Source: Neoscytalidium dimidiatum | Taxonomy: Eukaryota > Ascomycota > Dothideomycetes > Botryosphaeriales > Botryosphaeriaceae | Direction: 5' to 3' | DNA length: 64,000 nucleotides | NCBI GenBank assembly: GCA_037367355.1 | Contig: CM074698.1 | Location: forward strand, 2,666,001-2,730,000 | Part shown: positions 14,632 through 27,986 of the stretch, in pieces | How positions within the stretch are numbered: position 1 is the first letter of the stretch | Layout of the letters: each line of letters starts with the position of its first letter | Position numbers and translations under genes: made by a program | The notes under the pieces: generated by a model | Databases searched by the model: none | Seen by the model: only the letters and a program-made list of their open reading frames with translations | What the model was told of the DNA's origin: nothing

Positions 14632-15104
14632 GAGCTGTAGGCCGCGGACGCAGAAGCAGCGCAACAGCACGGAGGCGCGACGGCCTGCCCGCGCAGGTGG
14701 CAGAATGCTTAATCGTGCGCGCTGCAACTGGAGCCGCGGCGCCCGTCCGCTCTGGGCGACGCCTGCTGCTTTCGCGTGGCCCGCCCTGCCGCTTTGGGGC
14801 GCGCGGCGATGAAAAGGGATGGCCGGGGCAGGGCTGGTCACCTCGCTTCCAGCGCTCCACCGCACCAGCGAGCGCTTTTCGATAGCGCTGTGCGACGGGT
14901 CGTCTGTGGCGGTGATGTAAGTCTCATCCGCCAGGGAAACGAAGTGAGCGCGCGCGGCCTTGGCACTGAGACCGCATCTGGCTGCGAGGCTGCTCCGACA
15001 TGTCTCGTCGTGTCTGCTGCTGCTGCTGCTGCTGACCGCCCGCCGTGCGTGTACCCTGCTGAGGCGGCTCCGGAGCCGACAGCCTAGCGCCCAGTGAGTG
15101 CCCA

Positions 15105-15140
15105 GCATCTACCATCCACCATCTACCATCCACCATCCAG
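15105..15140. repeat. 14-bp minisatellite (CATCTACCATCCAC)
   Basis: About two and a half head-to-tail copies of the unit. Non-coding context. Confidence 0.8.
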
Positions 15141-18100
15141 CGCGTCCTGCGCCCAGCGCCCACGAGTCTCCGGCATCAGAGCGCTACTGCTACTGTACCC
15201 ACAGCGCGATGGAGCAATGCAGGGATACTGCCGCCGGGCGACGCTCTAGCCCGGCGGCGATCAACGCCTCTGCCGCGAGACGAGATGACCGCGCAACAGT
15301 CGCATTGCTGCTCGCTCCATCTGGAGCCTCGCTACCGCCCGCGGCCGCTAAAGCTGCGGCGCGCCATGGCGGCCCTTTCACCAACCTCATCCCTCTACCC
15401 CCCATCCCCCAGCAAAGCCCCATGTCCGCATGCACCCGTGAACGGCGGCCCTGCCCTGCTCCCTGATCACCGCCCTGGTCCCAGCGCCTGCACGGCGACG
15501 CACATCTCGGCCGCCGGGCGCCAGCCTGGGATCAAGGCCCGCGCGTTCCGGGCTCCCATGTCTTATGACGGGCATTTACGGTTTGGCTGCGTGCGCTGCG
15601 CTGCCGCACTGGGCCTAGGGCGTGCAGCTGTTGCCGGCGACCAGGATCCGACCCGGGAATGAGTCGAAATTCTCTCCGCTTGCGTAGCTCCTCGTAACAG
15701 TCCGCTGACCATGTTTATATCAGACACGTCCGTCCATAGCTGTACCGGGTCGCTGGTTCCATTTCTTTTGCTCTGGCGTTTTGGCCTCCCCTTTTCTCTC
15801 GCCTATCCGCTGCCGGCGCCCGCCCCGGCTGTCCTGCGCCGGCTAAATACCTCCAGCTCGCGCCGCCCATTGGCGTGCCCGCCGCCAGGAGAGAAGGTCG
15901 CGCGGTGCGTAACCGTAGCATCAGTTCATTTCCAGCCTGAATCTGCGCATGGTTGGTGGATCGCCAGGCCTGCCCTCAGCCCAGCCCAGCCGGGCGGTCT
16001 AGAGCGCCGCGCCCGTCAGTCAAGCAGTCAAGCAGTCGGGGCAGAACGCTCGTCTGCGCGGCATTGGCTCCCGCCCTCGAACTGCGCGCTGGGTGTGCCG
16101 CCGAGGCAGCGGCGAAGCTTGTACGGCCGCAGATAAGATGGACTGGGCAAACCACGATCGATTTGGCTCTGAGTAAGGCGATCGACAGCCAGGCACAAGC
16201 CACAGCAGCGTGACGATGCGGGGACGCTTGCGCGGGACGTGGCGAGGCGTTCGGGCCATTTCAGCATTGGCGCGAGCTTATTGCCATGAGTCGCGGCAGC
16301 CGACAATCAGGCAGCACGAGAACCAGGAACCAGGCTTCAGCGATACCCGATGCTCCCAGGTGGCCTTTTGGGAGGCCGCTGGCTGTCGGCCCCGGATCAG
16401 ATAACGGCAATGGCCATTCCTGCATGAATCTTGATCGTGCAGCTGTCTCGGAACCTCGGGCGGTAGGCCAGCGCGCCTCGGTTGGTGATGCCGCCTCCTG
16501 CCATCATGCTGTTGGAACTCGCTGCTGGCGCTAGCTGGCCGCTGACCGCTGGCCGCTGGCTGCTTGCGGCGGATGGCCGTGGGCACGCCGGCGGTGGACG
16601 CTGCAAAAAACGTTCGAGGAATCCGCAAGCGAGGGTGTTTCTGGCACCGCCAAAGTCTGGGTAATTGGCCGGCGTGGATGGTCGAGGGAGCAGCGAGCAG
16701 CGGAGGTCCCTGCAGCCGTGACGCTGCTATGATGTGCCCGGAAGGTTGCGACATCGCCTCCATACGGGCGCAGCCAATGCAACCATCAGGCCATTGCTCA
16801 AGAGCACGGCTCGGCCGCCCTACTCAGCGAACCTGGTTTTCGAGCACACCACCGCAATTTCGCAGTCCTCGTCGTAGCGGGCTAGTCAGCGGTTGGCGGC
16901 TTTGTCGCACGGCCCCCTGTCCAATCGCAGGCCGCACCGCCCGGCGAGGAACATCGCCCTGCCTTCTTGGGCAATGGGGCGGCCACACTGCACGCTCTCG
17001 CCCACCGGGCCGACTTCCTGAAGGCGTGCAGATCTCCAGTCTCGAACGGGTGCATGTGAAGCCGGAGCTGCTCACCGTTGAGCCGACCGCCCCGAAACTC
17101 CCAACAAAGCATCTTTGCCCTTCGCACGCGTGCAAACAGCAGCCGTGGGCGAAACAGGACCGAGGACGCTTTACACTTCCGCTAATGCACGCAAGCTGAC
17201 ATGAGCGCACTTCGGACTGCTTGGCATCCAGGACCCATCGGCGGGGCGCGCTCATTGCCGCTTCGGGATCCGCGGTCAAATCTCCATGCTTGGCACCTCT
17301 TAACTCAGCGCCGACCTGGATCCGGGGATGGGAGTCATGGTGCCGCCGTGTCAGGACGCATGCCAGTCAGCCGTTCTGCCGCCTGCACTAAGCATTCGCA
17401 CGCCAACTGCGGTAATTCTACCAATGCCACACGGCTTCATGCTCCCGCAGGCCAATCCCAGCAGCGGACGTTCCTGAAGCCATCCTTGCCGTCGATGCCT
17501 CACGCGCAGGACAAAAGGTCGCACTCTTGCCTGCGGGCCCAGTTGCGCTGCCCCACACCGCGCACCGTTCTCAGGCGCCCCATATCATATCCATCCAAGC
17601 TTGATTGAAGATGTCTCGGAGCGTCTACCGTAAAGGGAAACACTTAAATACAGCGAACAAAGACCGCCCGGACAACACGAATCTTGAGCGGTTCGATGAG
17701 GGGCCGATTCTCCGTCAGACTCTAAAAGGAGAGCGTGTATGAGCCGTGTGTGAGCGACCCTGCGTCGTTGGCACTATTGCCCCAGGGTCAAACAGACAGG
17801 GTTCCAACGCAATTGCCCCTTTTGGTATCAGGGTCTGCACCAACTCGGACCGCTGTCCCTTGCAACGAGCATCTCCTCATATACAACAGCTCCAGATCGA
17901 TCGATGAAGAGCACTGGGCTGGTGGAGGGGTAAGCAAAGAAAAGAAAAAAAAAAAGGTTTAAGCGACGCTAGAAGCCCACCCCACGCGCGCAGGTCTGCC
18001 TCATCGATTACAAGCTTCAGTCTGAATCTTCATCCCTCGGCAGCATTACTGCTCTCCAAGTGCCGACACATATACTCGACTGAAATCATCCCTCCTGCGA

Positions 18101-19125
18101 TCCAGGGACATATTGGTAAAAAGGTTTGCGACCTGGCACTTATTTACTGTTTCCGGTATCATTCGATCTCTACAACCCGGCCTTTCCTTAGCATCATCAT
18201 TAAGATCATGCACGGCATTTCGAACTATTCCATATACCGGATCGACGCAATCGTGCAGCGCCCTCGTGCAGACCCTGTCTCCTCGTGTTGTCAGCCCAGA
18301 AAGGAAGGGGCGTCTGATTAGGTGGCAACGTAGCCAGATCGATCCAGGCCTACCACTGTACCATCTGGCGGCCACAACGTCTATTTGAGAGGATTTTAAC
18401 TAGTAAGCGAATGAAACCCAAGACAAATTTTATAGATTGACCTGCTTTATCCTCGGGAAACCAGCCGTTCTCGCCTAACAGGTCGGGAACCTCGTTGTGG
18501 CACGCCACAGCTTCCTCGTGCCTCCCCTTAAGCTGCCGTCAACTGCACGTGGGTTGCCGATAGTGAAGATGTCAACTTGCGAAGCATCCCTTCAGATAGC
18601 CGCATGGCTCGACCACTGGGAAAATCTATCGAGGCGCAAAGTCTCTCCAAACCGCGCAATCCACAGTCCTTCTGGGTCAACTTCGTATTGAACAGGGCTC
18701 TTTTTGCCTGTTTGAGAGATCGTCTGGTGAAAGGTGTCTCATGAAGCGAACAGACGGCGGGACGGGGGAGTACAAACTTTGCTGCGGTTTAATCATTTTC
18801 GACCGCTCCCCACCACTCGATTGCCTGGCGCACGGTACGCGGAGTCTGCTCCGCCGAAAATAATCAAGCAAGCTTGTCTTTATCGGACGGCCAATTCACT
18901 CTATTCGGACTGAGACATACAAATCAATAAGGTGTCTCCACACACCGATGCTACAATTCGCTGCCATCTCACTCTCTGTTCATATTCTCCGAAGCTTAAC
19001 CTTTATCCTAGCCTACGTACTTTTCTACTTTTCGCCAGAGCAGTCGAAAGGCCCGCTCGCAAATTAATTGCTGCTGGCTTCTGCTTCATTCAGCCATGTC
19101 GCACGAAGGCCTGTGCGACAAGTCT

Positions 19126-19149
19126 CAGCAGCAGCAGCAGCAGCAGCAG
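19126..19149. repeat. (CAG)n microsatellite
   Basis: Eight perfect CAG units. They do not lie in any supported coding frame. Confidence 0.9.
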
Positions 19150-22100
19150 CAAGCACTGACTTCATGTTGAAGATTGCACGGTAACTTTCGTTGCAACGAA
19201 CTAGCTGTGATCGAATGGAAGCCCTGCAGGACGACCCTTCCGTCCAGCTTTCTGTGGCCAGGTGCTTGCCGCCAAGCTTGCCCCTGTTCAGCGCCACTGA
19301 AATGCGACATCCACTCCAGTCCATCTCGTCAATTAGCCCTTTCTTTTTTTTTCCAGTCAGATCACACAGACACTTAGCTAGAGAGAATTGCATGACTAAC
19401 AGAGGCAGTACCCACACCGCCCCCAATGAATGCTGCTATCGCAGAATTGGGTGAATCAATCGGAACGTGGCAATGCCGAGCATGCAGAGGATCAACCTAC
19501 CCGCTGGAACGGGTTTTGTTATCCGAACATTCCTCATTCGACCGATCAGCAAGCATTGTGGAGACCCGTACAGACCAGCAGCATTCCACACGGACAGACG
19601 CATACCTCGCGCACCACCCGAATACCCGGCAGCAGGGCCCCAGGACAGCAGGGGAAGGGTTGAGCGTCAGCGACTGGACCCAGCGACGAGCGAACCGAGA
19701 AGCAATAGCACCCACAGCTGGGTCAATTCGTCTCGACTTCTTCAAGCTTGCCCTTCCGGGCCTACGGCTACGGTGGCCCACCTCCCGAAATGGAAGGTAA
19801 CTTACTCAGTATGCCCAAGTGGGTGGGTGGCCAAGGTGGGTCGCTGCGACTATTGCTGCGGACAATTCAGGCTATAGCGCCTGTGCTCGCGCATCCACAT
19901 GTGTGGTTGAAGTCAGCATGGCGCGAGACTGAAGTGTCGGACAGCTTGCGGCTACTTTCTTCTTCAAGGTTCTGTCTCTGAAGGTGGATCAGCCGCTCTG
20001 CCCTCCCCATGAATTACGCGCACGCATGACCCGGTTCTCACTCAACCACGAAGCTCCTGCGGATAGATTGCGACAACTTTGCCACAACTTGCCACTATCG
20101 CTGCTGTTGCTACCGCTCCGGCCGGGTCGCTCTGGATCAGCTCGGGCAGAGCGGCCTCTTCCGCTCATTACGCCGCGGCCCTTGCTCTTTGCCGGAAGCT
20201 TATTAGGTTGTAACACTGGCACGGTCGCTGAAGACCACCGGCCATGCATGCTCACTTTAGAGCTTACCGCGGTCATTAGACCGCATACCCCAGTGAGATC
20301 CATAGCTTTGGATGTAAGTGACGATCCGCTGGTACGAGACATGAAATGGAATGCACACTTTCGCCTGCTTCAACTACAAACAGGTTGCTCGTGGAAAGAA
20401 GCGTTTATTGGAACGGATTTTCTGGTTAAATTACCAACGCTCCGGTCCATCCCATGCTGGCTTTTGCATATACCTACACCAAGAAGGCCCCTCTTCTCAG
20501 TTCGAGCAAGCCGGAAACCTTAAAGCTTACAGATAACGGCATCCACATCTGATCAAAATTGCTTGGCCTTTGTTTGCGCCACTCAGCTTGATATTGTCGC
20601 TGCGGCTTGCTCCTACTCCATGGCCTGTGACACATTAGATAATGCACTGTATGCTGACTCCTAGTTATCGCAAATTACCGCTCACAATTCTCTTGATCAT
20701 CGTCAGAAGAGAAAAGCAAACATTCAGGGCACGCCTGTGCCTGATGATACGCACGTAAGGGTAGCGCAGTACAATATTGCTCAATTTTCGGTTTTCTGTG
20801 ACTGGTCGACAAGTGTATCGGTTGATCGATGAAGTTAAGCTTTCTCAAAAGCACGAGACGCTGCTGCGTGCTCAATGTGTCGCCAGCTATCCTCTTTCTC
20901 ACTAAAAGGTTCATGTCATCGACTAAATCAGACGAGGTCTGATCCTCTCATTCTCGCCTCTTCTTGGCAACCTCGAGCAATGCTCACACGCTCACCGTTG
21001 GTGACGTTGATCTGCGTCGGTATGAACTGCTGCATCCAAATCCTTACCGGTCCAGAACTGTCAAGTACATGCGCACCCCTGTGTCCCATTCATCCATGCC
21101 CTTCCGCGGAATCATCGTATACAGCGCTAATACTACTCATACCTCAGTGGCTCCTTCCGCTTCATTTGTGCCGGAGAATCCCCCATGTAAGTTCCGGACC
21201 ACGCGCCATATCCCCACTCTCGAGCGGTGAATTTATCCTTGTCATTTCTAGCCTCCGCCGCTGCATCTCTTGCCCCGCGACATTCGCCACTTGCATTCCA
21301 CAGCTATACTACACCGGCAGTCGCAATGACCACGTGCATATATGAGCGGTCGCTATCATCTTGACTGACACAAGGTACCCACAGACCCATCATGTTCCAC
21401 ACCTCCCAGCGGTATGTTCAGGAGTCCTCTCATTTATTCCCGCACTTCCCGCAAAAAGCCTCGCCATTGACTTCCCCATCACCCCTCACCCCTCATCCTT
21501 ACCCCTGTCACCAGGCCATATGAAGCTGCCGAACCCATCCCTACCACCCATCCCACACAGAAACCAGGCCTCGGACCAGGCTCTCCCCCTGCGCCCACAG
21601 CCGAGCCGCCCGTAAGCTAAGCGCAGCACGTAGGTAGACCGCCGTCCGCCCGCGTTCGCTCACCCTCGCTCACCCGCACACACGCACGCGCACGCACGCA
21701 CGCGCGGGGGGGCACCCCACCAGGCAGTAGCAGCAGCCCATTGGGCAGCACCCATGCGGATCAATCAATCACACTTGCAGCGGCGGACAGTCACGGGCGC
21801 GCAACACCTGACGAATGAGCGCTCCCATGGAACAAGCCGTCAGTCACGTCCGCCGAGAAAGAGGAGTGTGTCTCTTCTTTCTCACCTCTCACTCCTGGGG
21901 CCAGCTGAGCCACGGCAAGTAAAGCGAGTAGGCTGAGATATACGTACGTACGTACACGTACATCACCACTCCCCCCGGTTCGAATGCGTTATGCACGCGC
22001 GCAACGCATGGGTGGCGCCGCCGGCCTGCCCGCGGCCTATGCATGCATGCACGCAATCTCAAATGTAGGCTAGCAAAGCGAAAGTGGCATCTGTCAAAAA

Positions 22101-24027
22101 AGAAGGAAAAGAAAAAGAGGTGCGTGTGCAGAAATGCAGCCAAGATGCCAAGGTGAGCAGAGGCGTATCGACTTCTATCCAGAGGGTTGAGCACGTAGAA
22201 GGATGAGTGATCTGGATCGGAGGACGGGCAGGCGGGAAGCTTATCGATCCTTTCATCAGCGCCCAGGTGTTTGTGATGAGCAGGAGAGTCATGCTCCTGG
22301 CCGTACATCGCATGATGGATGTGATGGTGGTGGACCCCCCGGGGAGGGGGGGATTGATGTATGTATGCTGTGGGAACAGCACTGAGACGGCCACGAGCCT
22401 TAGGCGCGGGGGATGATCTTGGATGATGCAAGGTGAAAAGTGTGCTCAGCGCGAAAACCAGGAATGGATAAAAAACCCCGAGACGAGGATTTTTAGCCAA
22501 AGGTTCCGGATCTCGCGGGATGTGGGCAGGAAAGTGGATTTGCGCTGCAGTTTGTATCCTTGGTTTTCTGCCTATTTGTCTGCCCCTTTTTCCGGAAATC
22601 ATTTAAGCTGCGAAAAGGGACCAGCGTACATGCTTTTTACGCATTCTGCGGGATTCTTGGTTGCCGTTCTCTCCTCTCACGCAAACTTTAGGCAGCCCCA
22701 ACCTTGAAGCGGATCCCTGATTGCAGAAAAAGGTCTCTCTGGTACAGTTAATTGAGCTTCCACACAGAAACACCATGCACGAGCCGCGCCAGCCTCGCAA
22801 CCCTCTTCCTTAACTTTCAGACCTCGCGCATGAGGTCAAGAATCCGCAACAGCCGCCGGCACGGCCATACCCGGCCCCGATCACTCGGACAGCATGGCGC
22901 GCCGAGCCTTCCCAAGCCACCAACAGCAAAGAACTTAAATTCATGAAACGCATTACCTAGCTGCGGAAACCACATAGCTCCGGCGGTATAGCAGGAAGCC
23001 AATATTACAAATGCACGTCCCACCTTTACGCCGCGCACGTCCGGCGGTGCCGCCGCTACGACAAAAGTTTCAGAAGAGATCCTGCAAGGGAGATGGCTGG
23101 AACGGCTTGCAGCCGCGGCTCCCTGACCGGACCTACCTGGCGCATGGAAGCGAGCATATAGGATCAGCAGACAAGGTTAGCCAGCATGGCCTATATTACC
23201 AATGCGATCTCTAGTCAGGCCTCGGAGATGGCACCGGAATCTTCCTCGTTAGTAAGCGCTGGAAACGATGTTACACAAAGAGATATGTGAAAGGCATTCC
23301 ATATGGTTGACTTTTCTGCCTTCCAGTGCACTGGTTTCCATGCGTGATGTTGGAGGCATTTCGCGCTTGAGCATGAAAGTTATCGTATTTCGTATAGCAT
23401 ACTTACGACATTCCGTCCTGTCGGATGCTCTGAACATCTGATCATGATGGCGAGATATAATGTGGTTGCGGAAAATTCATCAGGGTTGGACACGGCAGGC
23501 CGGCGTGGGAGAGTCATCTGTCTGATGCGGTCACTATACAGATGTTATATCCGTCAATGCCGTCCTTCTCCGGCCGTTGCTATAATTTGCAGATCTTCGC
23601 GCTTGCGACCAGAGAATCGGGACCGCTTACAGGATATTGATTGAAGGGATCGATGAGAGCCTGTGTCGGAGCTCGGAGTTAGGGACGACGACGATCGGAC
23701 TGTAGACGGAGATATGTACGGAGAAGGCATACAATGCGACCACTGGTTTCCAACCTGACATTAGTTTGGACCAGAGAAGTGGGCTGGGATTGTACATGTC
23801 CTGTTTGCCATCGACGCGAAAATTTAGCTTCGCGATTGGAGGTGCACTCAGCGTGATTTACGAGCGGAAGAGCGATCCCACAGATATTCTCTATTTTGGA
23901 TATGCCTTGCCTGTGCAAGAATATGTGACACGTGGACGTCATAAAGGAGACTCCACGTAATGTCTATCAGTGGGCCCCAGATGCTTGAATCTGTGACTGC
24001 AGAGCAGGATAACGCTTCCTGTTCAAT

Positions 24028-26337
24028 TCAGCCATCACCAGCCTCGACATCACTCTCGGAATCGCTGTTGTATTCCTTTGGCTTATTGGTCTTTCCTTTG
24101 TTCTTCGCCTGCTCCATCTCAGGGCCCGTGGATGCCTTAATGCCCTTGGAACTGAGGTAAAGGAAGAATGGCTCTCTGTAGCCATCAATATGAGCAAAGA
24201 ATTGGTTGAACCTGTAAGTTTCAATCGGTGAGCAAGTCCGCTGCAGCAGCGTCTGAATACAGAACCACTCTGAAGTCTTGACTTACTGATTAGTCTCCTC
24301 TTCCTCGCGGAATATCCTCTCGTAGATTTCCCTCTGCTTAAACTCCTCCATCTCTTTCTCATACTTTGTAAACTCTACCTTCTCCCTGTTGAACTTCTCT
24401 GCGGCCTTCGCGTTGTACGAGTCAAACACGGGCCGCTCCAGCAACAGACCGAGACCAGGAACCTTGGGGATCGCGACGTCTACATTGCCAAATGTCTCGC
24501 CGATGCGCTCGATCGGGCAGCCACATCGTACCACCAACGCCGCCATACCAACCATCTTCCTGATTTGATGCATCATGAAACTCTGGCCGTGGATCTTGAG
24601 GCTGATCCATTCTGTACCATTGATGATGATGGGCTTCTCAGCAGCCTTGAAGCTCTTAATAAGACGCTTTGCCGACGGGTCTTTGAAAGTCTTGTGGACT
24701 GTATAATTGTGGTAATTCTTTGTGCCCACATATGCGCTAAGGGCAGCGCGTAGACGATCGATACGCTTCGAGGGTACGCGGTAAGCCTTCTTGGCTTCCA
24801 TGTAAATGCCTTTGATTTTCTTGATCGCCGCTTCTATCGCACGCTTCTGGCCTAAAGTAAGCTTCGCAGGGTCGGTCGGGGGCATGTTGTCTTCGGTAGA
24901 TGGATTCGGGTTGTCAACGGCGGTCTGAACTGAGTCGTCCTGGGCTGGGGCCGATTCAGAGTTGTTCGCTTGAATATCCATAGGCTCTGAGTCCGGGGCA
25001 TTGGTCGATCCCTGCTCTTGAACAGACTCGGGCGCGCCGGCACCCTGAGACGCATGGACTTGTTCTGGCTCTTTCGTCGGTTCCGGTGGGTTGGTCCGCC
25101 CTGGCTGATTGATGATGATGGCTGCTTCCTCAGTCTTTTCATTGGCATCAGTATGCATGGGATCGGCAGCGGTGTCACCACCGACACGCACAGGTCGGGC
25201 CATGTCGGCAGCATCCTCGGCAGCAGCCTGGTTCGTCTTATCGTTAGGAGCTTCAGGGTCTGTTTCTGACTCCCAGAGAGCCTTTTCGACGAGCTCTCTG
25301 ACCCATGGCTTCAATTCAGCAAGAGCCGGCTTGATTCGCGTCTCATCTACGTCCCTCCAGAATTCTGAAACCTCCTCTTGCCTCTGCTCATAGCCCTCGC
25401 GATCGCCGACCTCGTCTGCTAGCTCGACGAGCTTCTTCCCCAGATAGCTGTTGGGGTGAGGTGGGAGAAAAGAGTAGGTAGGGATCAAGTACTCATACCA
25501 CCGCGAGTCGACGGCTTGATAGGCACTGAAGCTTCCAGTTGTGCGCTCGATGCCCCATACTCTGATCTGTGGGGAAAGATGGCTGTTGATTTTTTGAACG
25601 ATATCTGGATCTTCGATAATAAGCTTGAGGGAAATGACATTCCCGGCGGCATGCACGCCCTTATCGGTCCTGGCGCAGCGTACGAGAGCGGACTTCTTGG
25701 GGTCATCGGCGTTGGCCTTGGAGATTGCACCGGCCTTGACGAAGGCAGTGAAAAGATCGCCTTCGATGGTTCTGTGATTCGGCATACTTTGAAGGTGTGA
25801 GAATCCGTAGTCGCCGGGGGCACAAAAAACACTCACATTTGCATGCCTTTGTAACCACTGCCCGAGTATCCGATCATAACAACGACCTTGCGCTTGGGGC
25901 GGCGCTCCTCAGCTTCGACTTCTTCCTTGGAGAAGGCCTTGGGGAGAACAGATTCGACACCCTCAGCTTCTAGACGGCGGCGTTTGGCTTTCTCATCCTC
26001 ATTGCGGGCGCGCTTATCTGGTTGGTTGCGACTTTGAATTACTTAGCTGCGGTGTAGAAGGACGGGGAGCGGGAGCGTACATATACTCTCCTCGGCCAAT
26101 ATCTTTTCTCTTACCGCGCGAACCATGCTGTAGATTGCCACCGCTGCCACTCTGCTGCCACTTGCGCTTGTTGCCGCGGACGCCCTTGTCGCGCCATTGC
26201 TTCTTGTCTCTATCTCCCGAAGGAGGATCGGCAGCGGAGTCGGCGGGCGCGGGCGTGCTTTCGGCAGGTTTGGGGTCCATTGCGGGTTGCGAAGGCGCTT
26301 GAGACACAGGCTCAGGCTTGGGAGGCTCCGGGTCCAT
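24028..26337 (-). CDS. PUS1: tRNA pseudouridine synthase Pus1
   Basis: TruA-family enzyme that isomerises uridines in tRNAs and some other RNAs, acting mainly in the nucleus. Exons: 26337-26081, 26031-25837, 25786-24287, 24211-24028; 711 aa. The N-terminal 130 residues are Lys/Arg-rich. The catalytic fold starts at RKVVVMIGYSGSGYKGMQ. The catalytic Asp is in CARTDKGVHAAGN. The RNA-binding half carries SFMMHQIRKMVG, and the C-terminus FNQFFAHIDGY. A disordered insert of about 140 residues (acidic, Pro/Gln-rich) separates the two halves of the fold, as in other fungal Pus1 proteins. The first intron has two possible donors 6 nt apart (GAGTATAT|GTACGC or GA|GTATAT), changing only two residues. 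The protein ends in an acidic tail. Confidence 0.93.
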
Positions 26338-26634
26338 GTTGGAGGCCGTTGCAGCATGAGGTGGAGTAGGCAGAATGGCGGGACAAAAAAGTGACGGCGC
26401 GCTCGCAGCTTTCCGCCGTAAATTTCATGCATGCAGATCCCACCCGGCAAAACTTGCCGCCGTAGGCAACCAAGCTACCTGTCGGCAGCCTCCAGCTCCC
26501 CATGCCGTGCGCCATTCACTTTCACTTTCACCTACAAGCCCTCCAGGCACCACCCGCTTTGCTTCTGGCCGCCTGCATCGCGCAACCTCTCCGGCCGATG
26601 CACACTCCCTCATCCTACCGCTGACCCAGAGGCC
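26338..26634. promoter_or_regulatory. Shared divergent promoter of PUS1 and TFIIE-alpha
   Basis: Only 297 bp separate the two start codons, so both core promoters must lie here. It has CT-rich tracts and no clear TATA box. Head-to-head pairing suggests coordinated expression of the two nuclear housekeeping genes (inference). Confidence 0.7.
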
Positions 26635-27986
26635 ATGGAGATCGCCAAAGTCCTCGTCCGCACTGTCGCCCGCGTCTTCTACGACACAGAGCAGATCATC
26701 GTCATTGACGCTCTGGTGAACCATGGCGCGTATGTACCTAGACTCACTCTGCCTCACATCGAGCACCCATACTAATCAGCGCGCAGAATCTCCGCTGCCG
26801 ATCTGTCGCTCGTGATGGAGGAGAAGAACCATAAGAAGGCACAGAAGCATTGCGCCAAGTTGAGGGAGGGCGGTCTTGTTTCAGTGTACGTGCCTGCCTC
26901 GCCCCGATTTGCATACATCGACGCTCACGCTCGTCGTACCGCAGTTACGTCCGCTCCGAGACTCGCGAGGGTGCCCAGAAGCCAACGAACCGCGAGTACT
27001 ACTATATCGACTACCGCCGTGCCGTAGACTGCACCAAGTACCGCATTCACATGCTGGACGAGAAGATAAAGGCCATCTCGAAGCCAACCCAGGAAAAGAA
27101 GGAGTACTTTTGCCCGAGGTGCAAGTCTCAATGGACGACCATGGAGGTGCTGGACAATGTGGACAAAAGTCGCGGCTTTCTGTGCAAGCGTTGCCAATTC
27201 CCATTAAAGTCGCGCACCAATGAGGACGAGGCTGAACCTGAGGCTGACGATACTCCCGCCAAGTTCAACAAGCAGTTCAAGCCGCTACTGGACATTTTGC
27301 AACAGATCGACTCCACCACGGTCCCAGCCGTCACAGGCGAAGAGGCTGTCGCAAATGCGAAGCCGGTGCCTCGTGACGAAACCACTCACCCGGCGCAGAA
27401 GACCGAGGTGGTTACCGATGAGAAGCTTCGCCCTACTGCCGTGAAGGGTCTCACTGCTGGACCGGAGAAAGTTGAGATTACCATCTCTACCGAGGAGGAG
27501 AACACCGCGGCGGAGCAGGCTAGGGTGGCAGCGCACAAGGCGAAGGTGGCGGCGTCAAACGAACTGCCTGTATGGGCTACGCATTCAACGGTGGGCGGCG
27601 AGACTGTGGGCGCGAAGACGAACGGGGACAGCAGTTTCTCGAATGACGCCACAAATGGATTCGAGACGGCGGAGGAGAAGAAGACAAACACGGCTGAGCT
27701 GGACGCTTACTTCGCTGCTCTAAGAGAAGAGCAGGAGAGGAAAGCTAAGGAGGAGGAGGACGAGGAAGAGGATGATGAGGACGACGAAGATGATGATGAG
27801 TTCGAAGATGTGATAGGTACGCCTGCGGCCTTGAACAGTGGCGATGGTGCACCAGAAGCGAAGAGGGTGAAGCTGGACGAGTCAGCAGCTCCAACACCTC
27901 CGCTGTCCTCCGTGCCTCCGGCATCATCTGCTCAACCTTCTGGAGGCGAGGAATCTGATGCAGATGAATTCGAGGACGCACTTTGA
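26635..27986 (+). CDS. TFA1: Transcription initiation factor IIE, alpha subunit
   Basis: Large subunit of TFIIE, which joins the RNA polymerase II pre-initiation complex and recruits and stimulates TFIIH. Exons: 26635-26729, 26787-26885, 26945-27986; 411 aa. Both introns are short, the first with a perfect TACTAAT branch. The N-terminal winged helix (residues 1-80, VLVRTVARVFYDTEQIIVID...) is followed by the zinc ribbon, with cysteines in FCPRCKSQW and FLCKRCQFPL at about 121-148. The C-terminal half is Glu/Asp-rich and holds the motif ELDAYFAALREEQE, an acidic run, and a terminal acidic DADEFEDAL motif of the kind that binds TFIIH in other eukaryotes. Confidence 0.94.

Larger units (their letters stand above)
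13442..24027. other. 10.6-kb stretch without a convincing gene, upstream of velC
   Basis: Every frame was inspected. The longest ATG frame (237 codons, minus strand, 22602-21889) has no domain and is built of low-complexity His/Phe/Tyr runs. The first 4 kb (13.6-17.6 kb) is strongly GC-rich with opposing open frames caused by base composition. The rest is near average. Local simple repeats occur, such as CGTA at about 21940 and CACG at about 21675-21705. No transposase, reverse transcriptase, terminal repeat, rRNA or tRNA was recognised. It may hold long velC regulatory DNA or non-coding RNA genes, but the sequence does not show which. Confidence 0.5.

Noticed and set aside
19984..20523. 179-codon plus-strand frame
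   Set aside because: No recognisable domain and no neighbouring exons with good splice sites; short overlapping frames on the other strand are just as open.
21960..22000. B-box-like GGTTCGAATGC suggesting a second tRNA
   Set aside because: The flanking bases cannot form a T-arm or acceptor stem.
21889..22602. 237-codon minus-strand ATG frame, the longest in the gene-free stretch
   Set aside because: Composition is low-complexity (His, Phe and Tyr runs from simple repeats such as CGTA and A-rich tracts). There is no domain, and no splice-supported partner exons.
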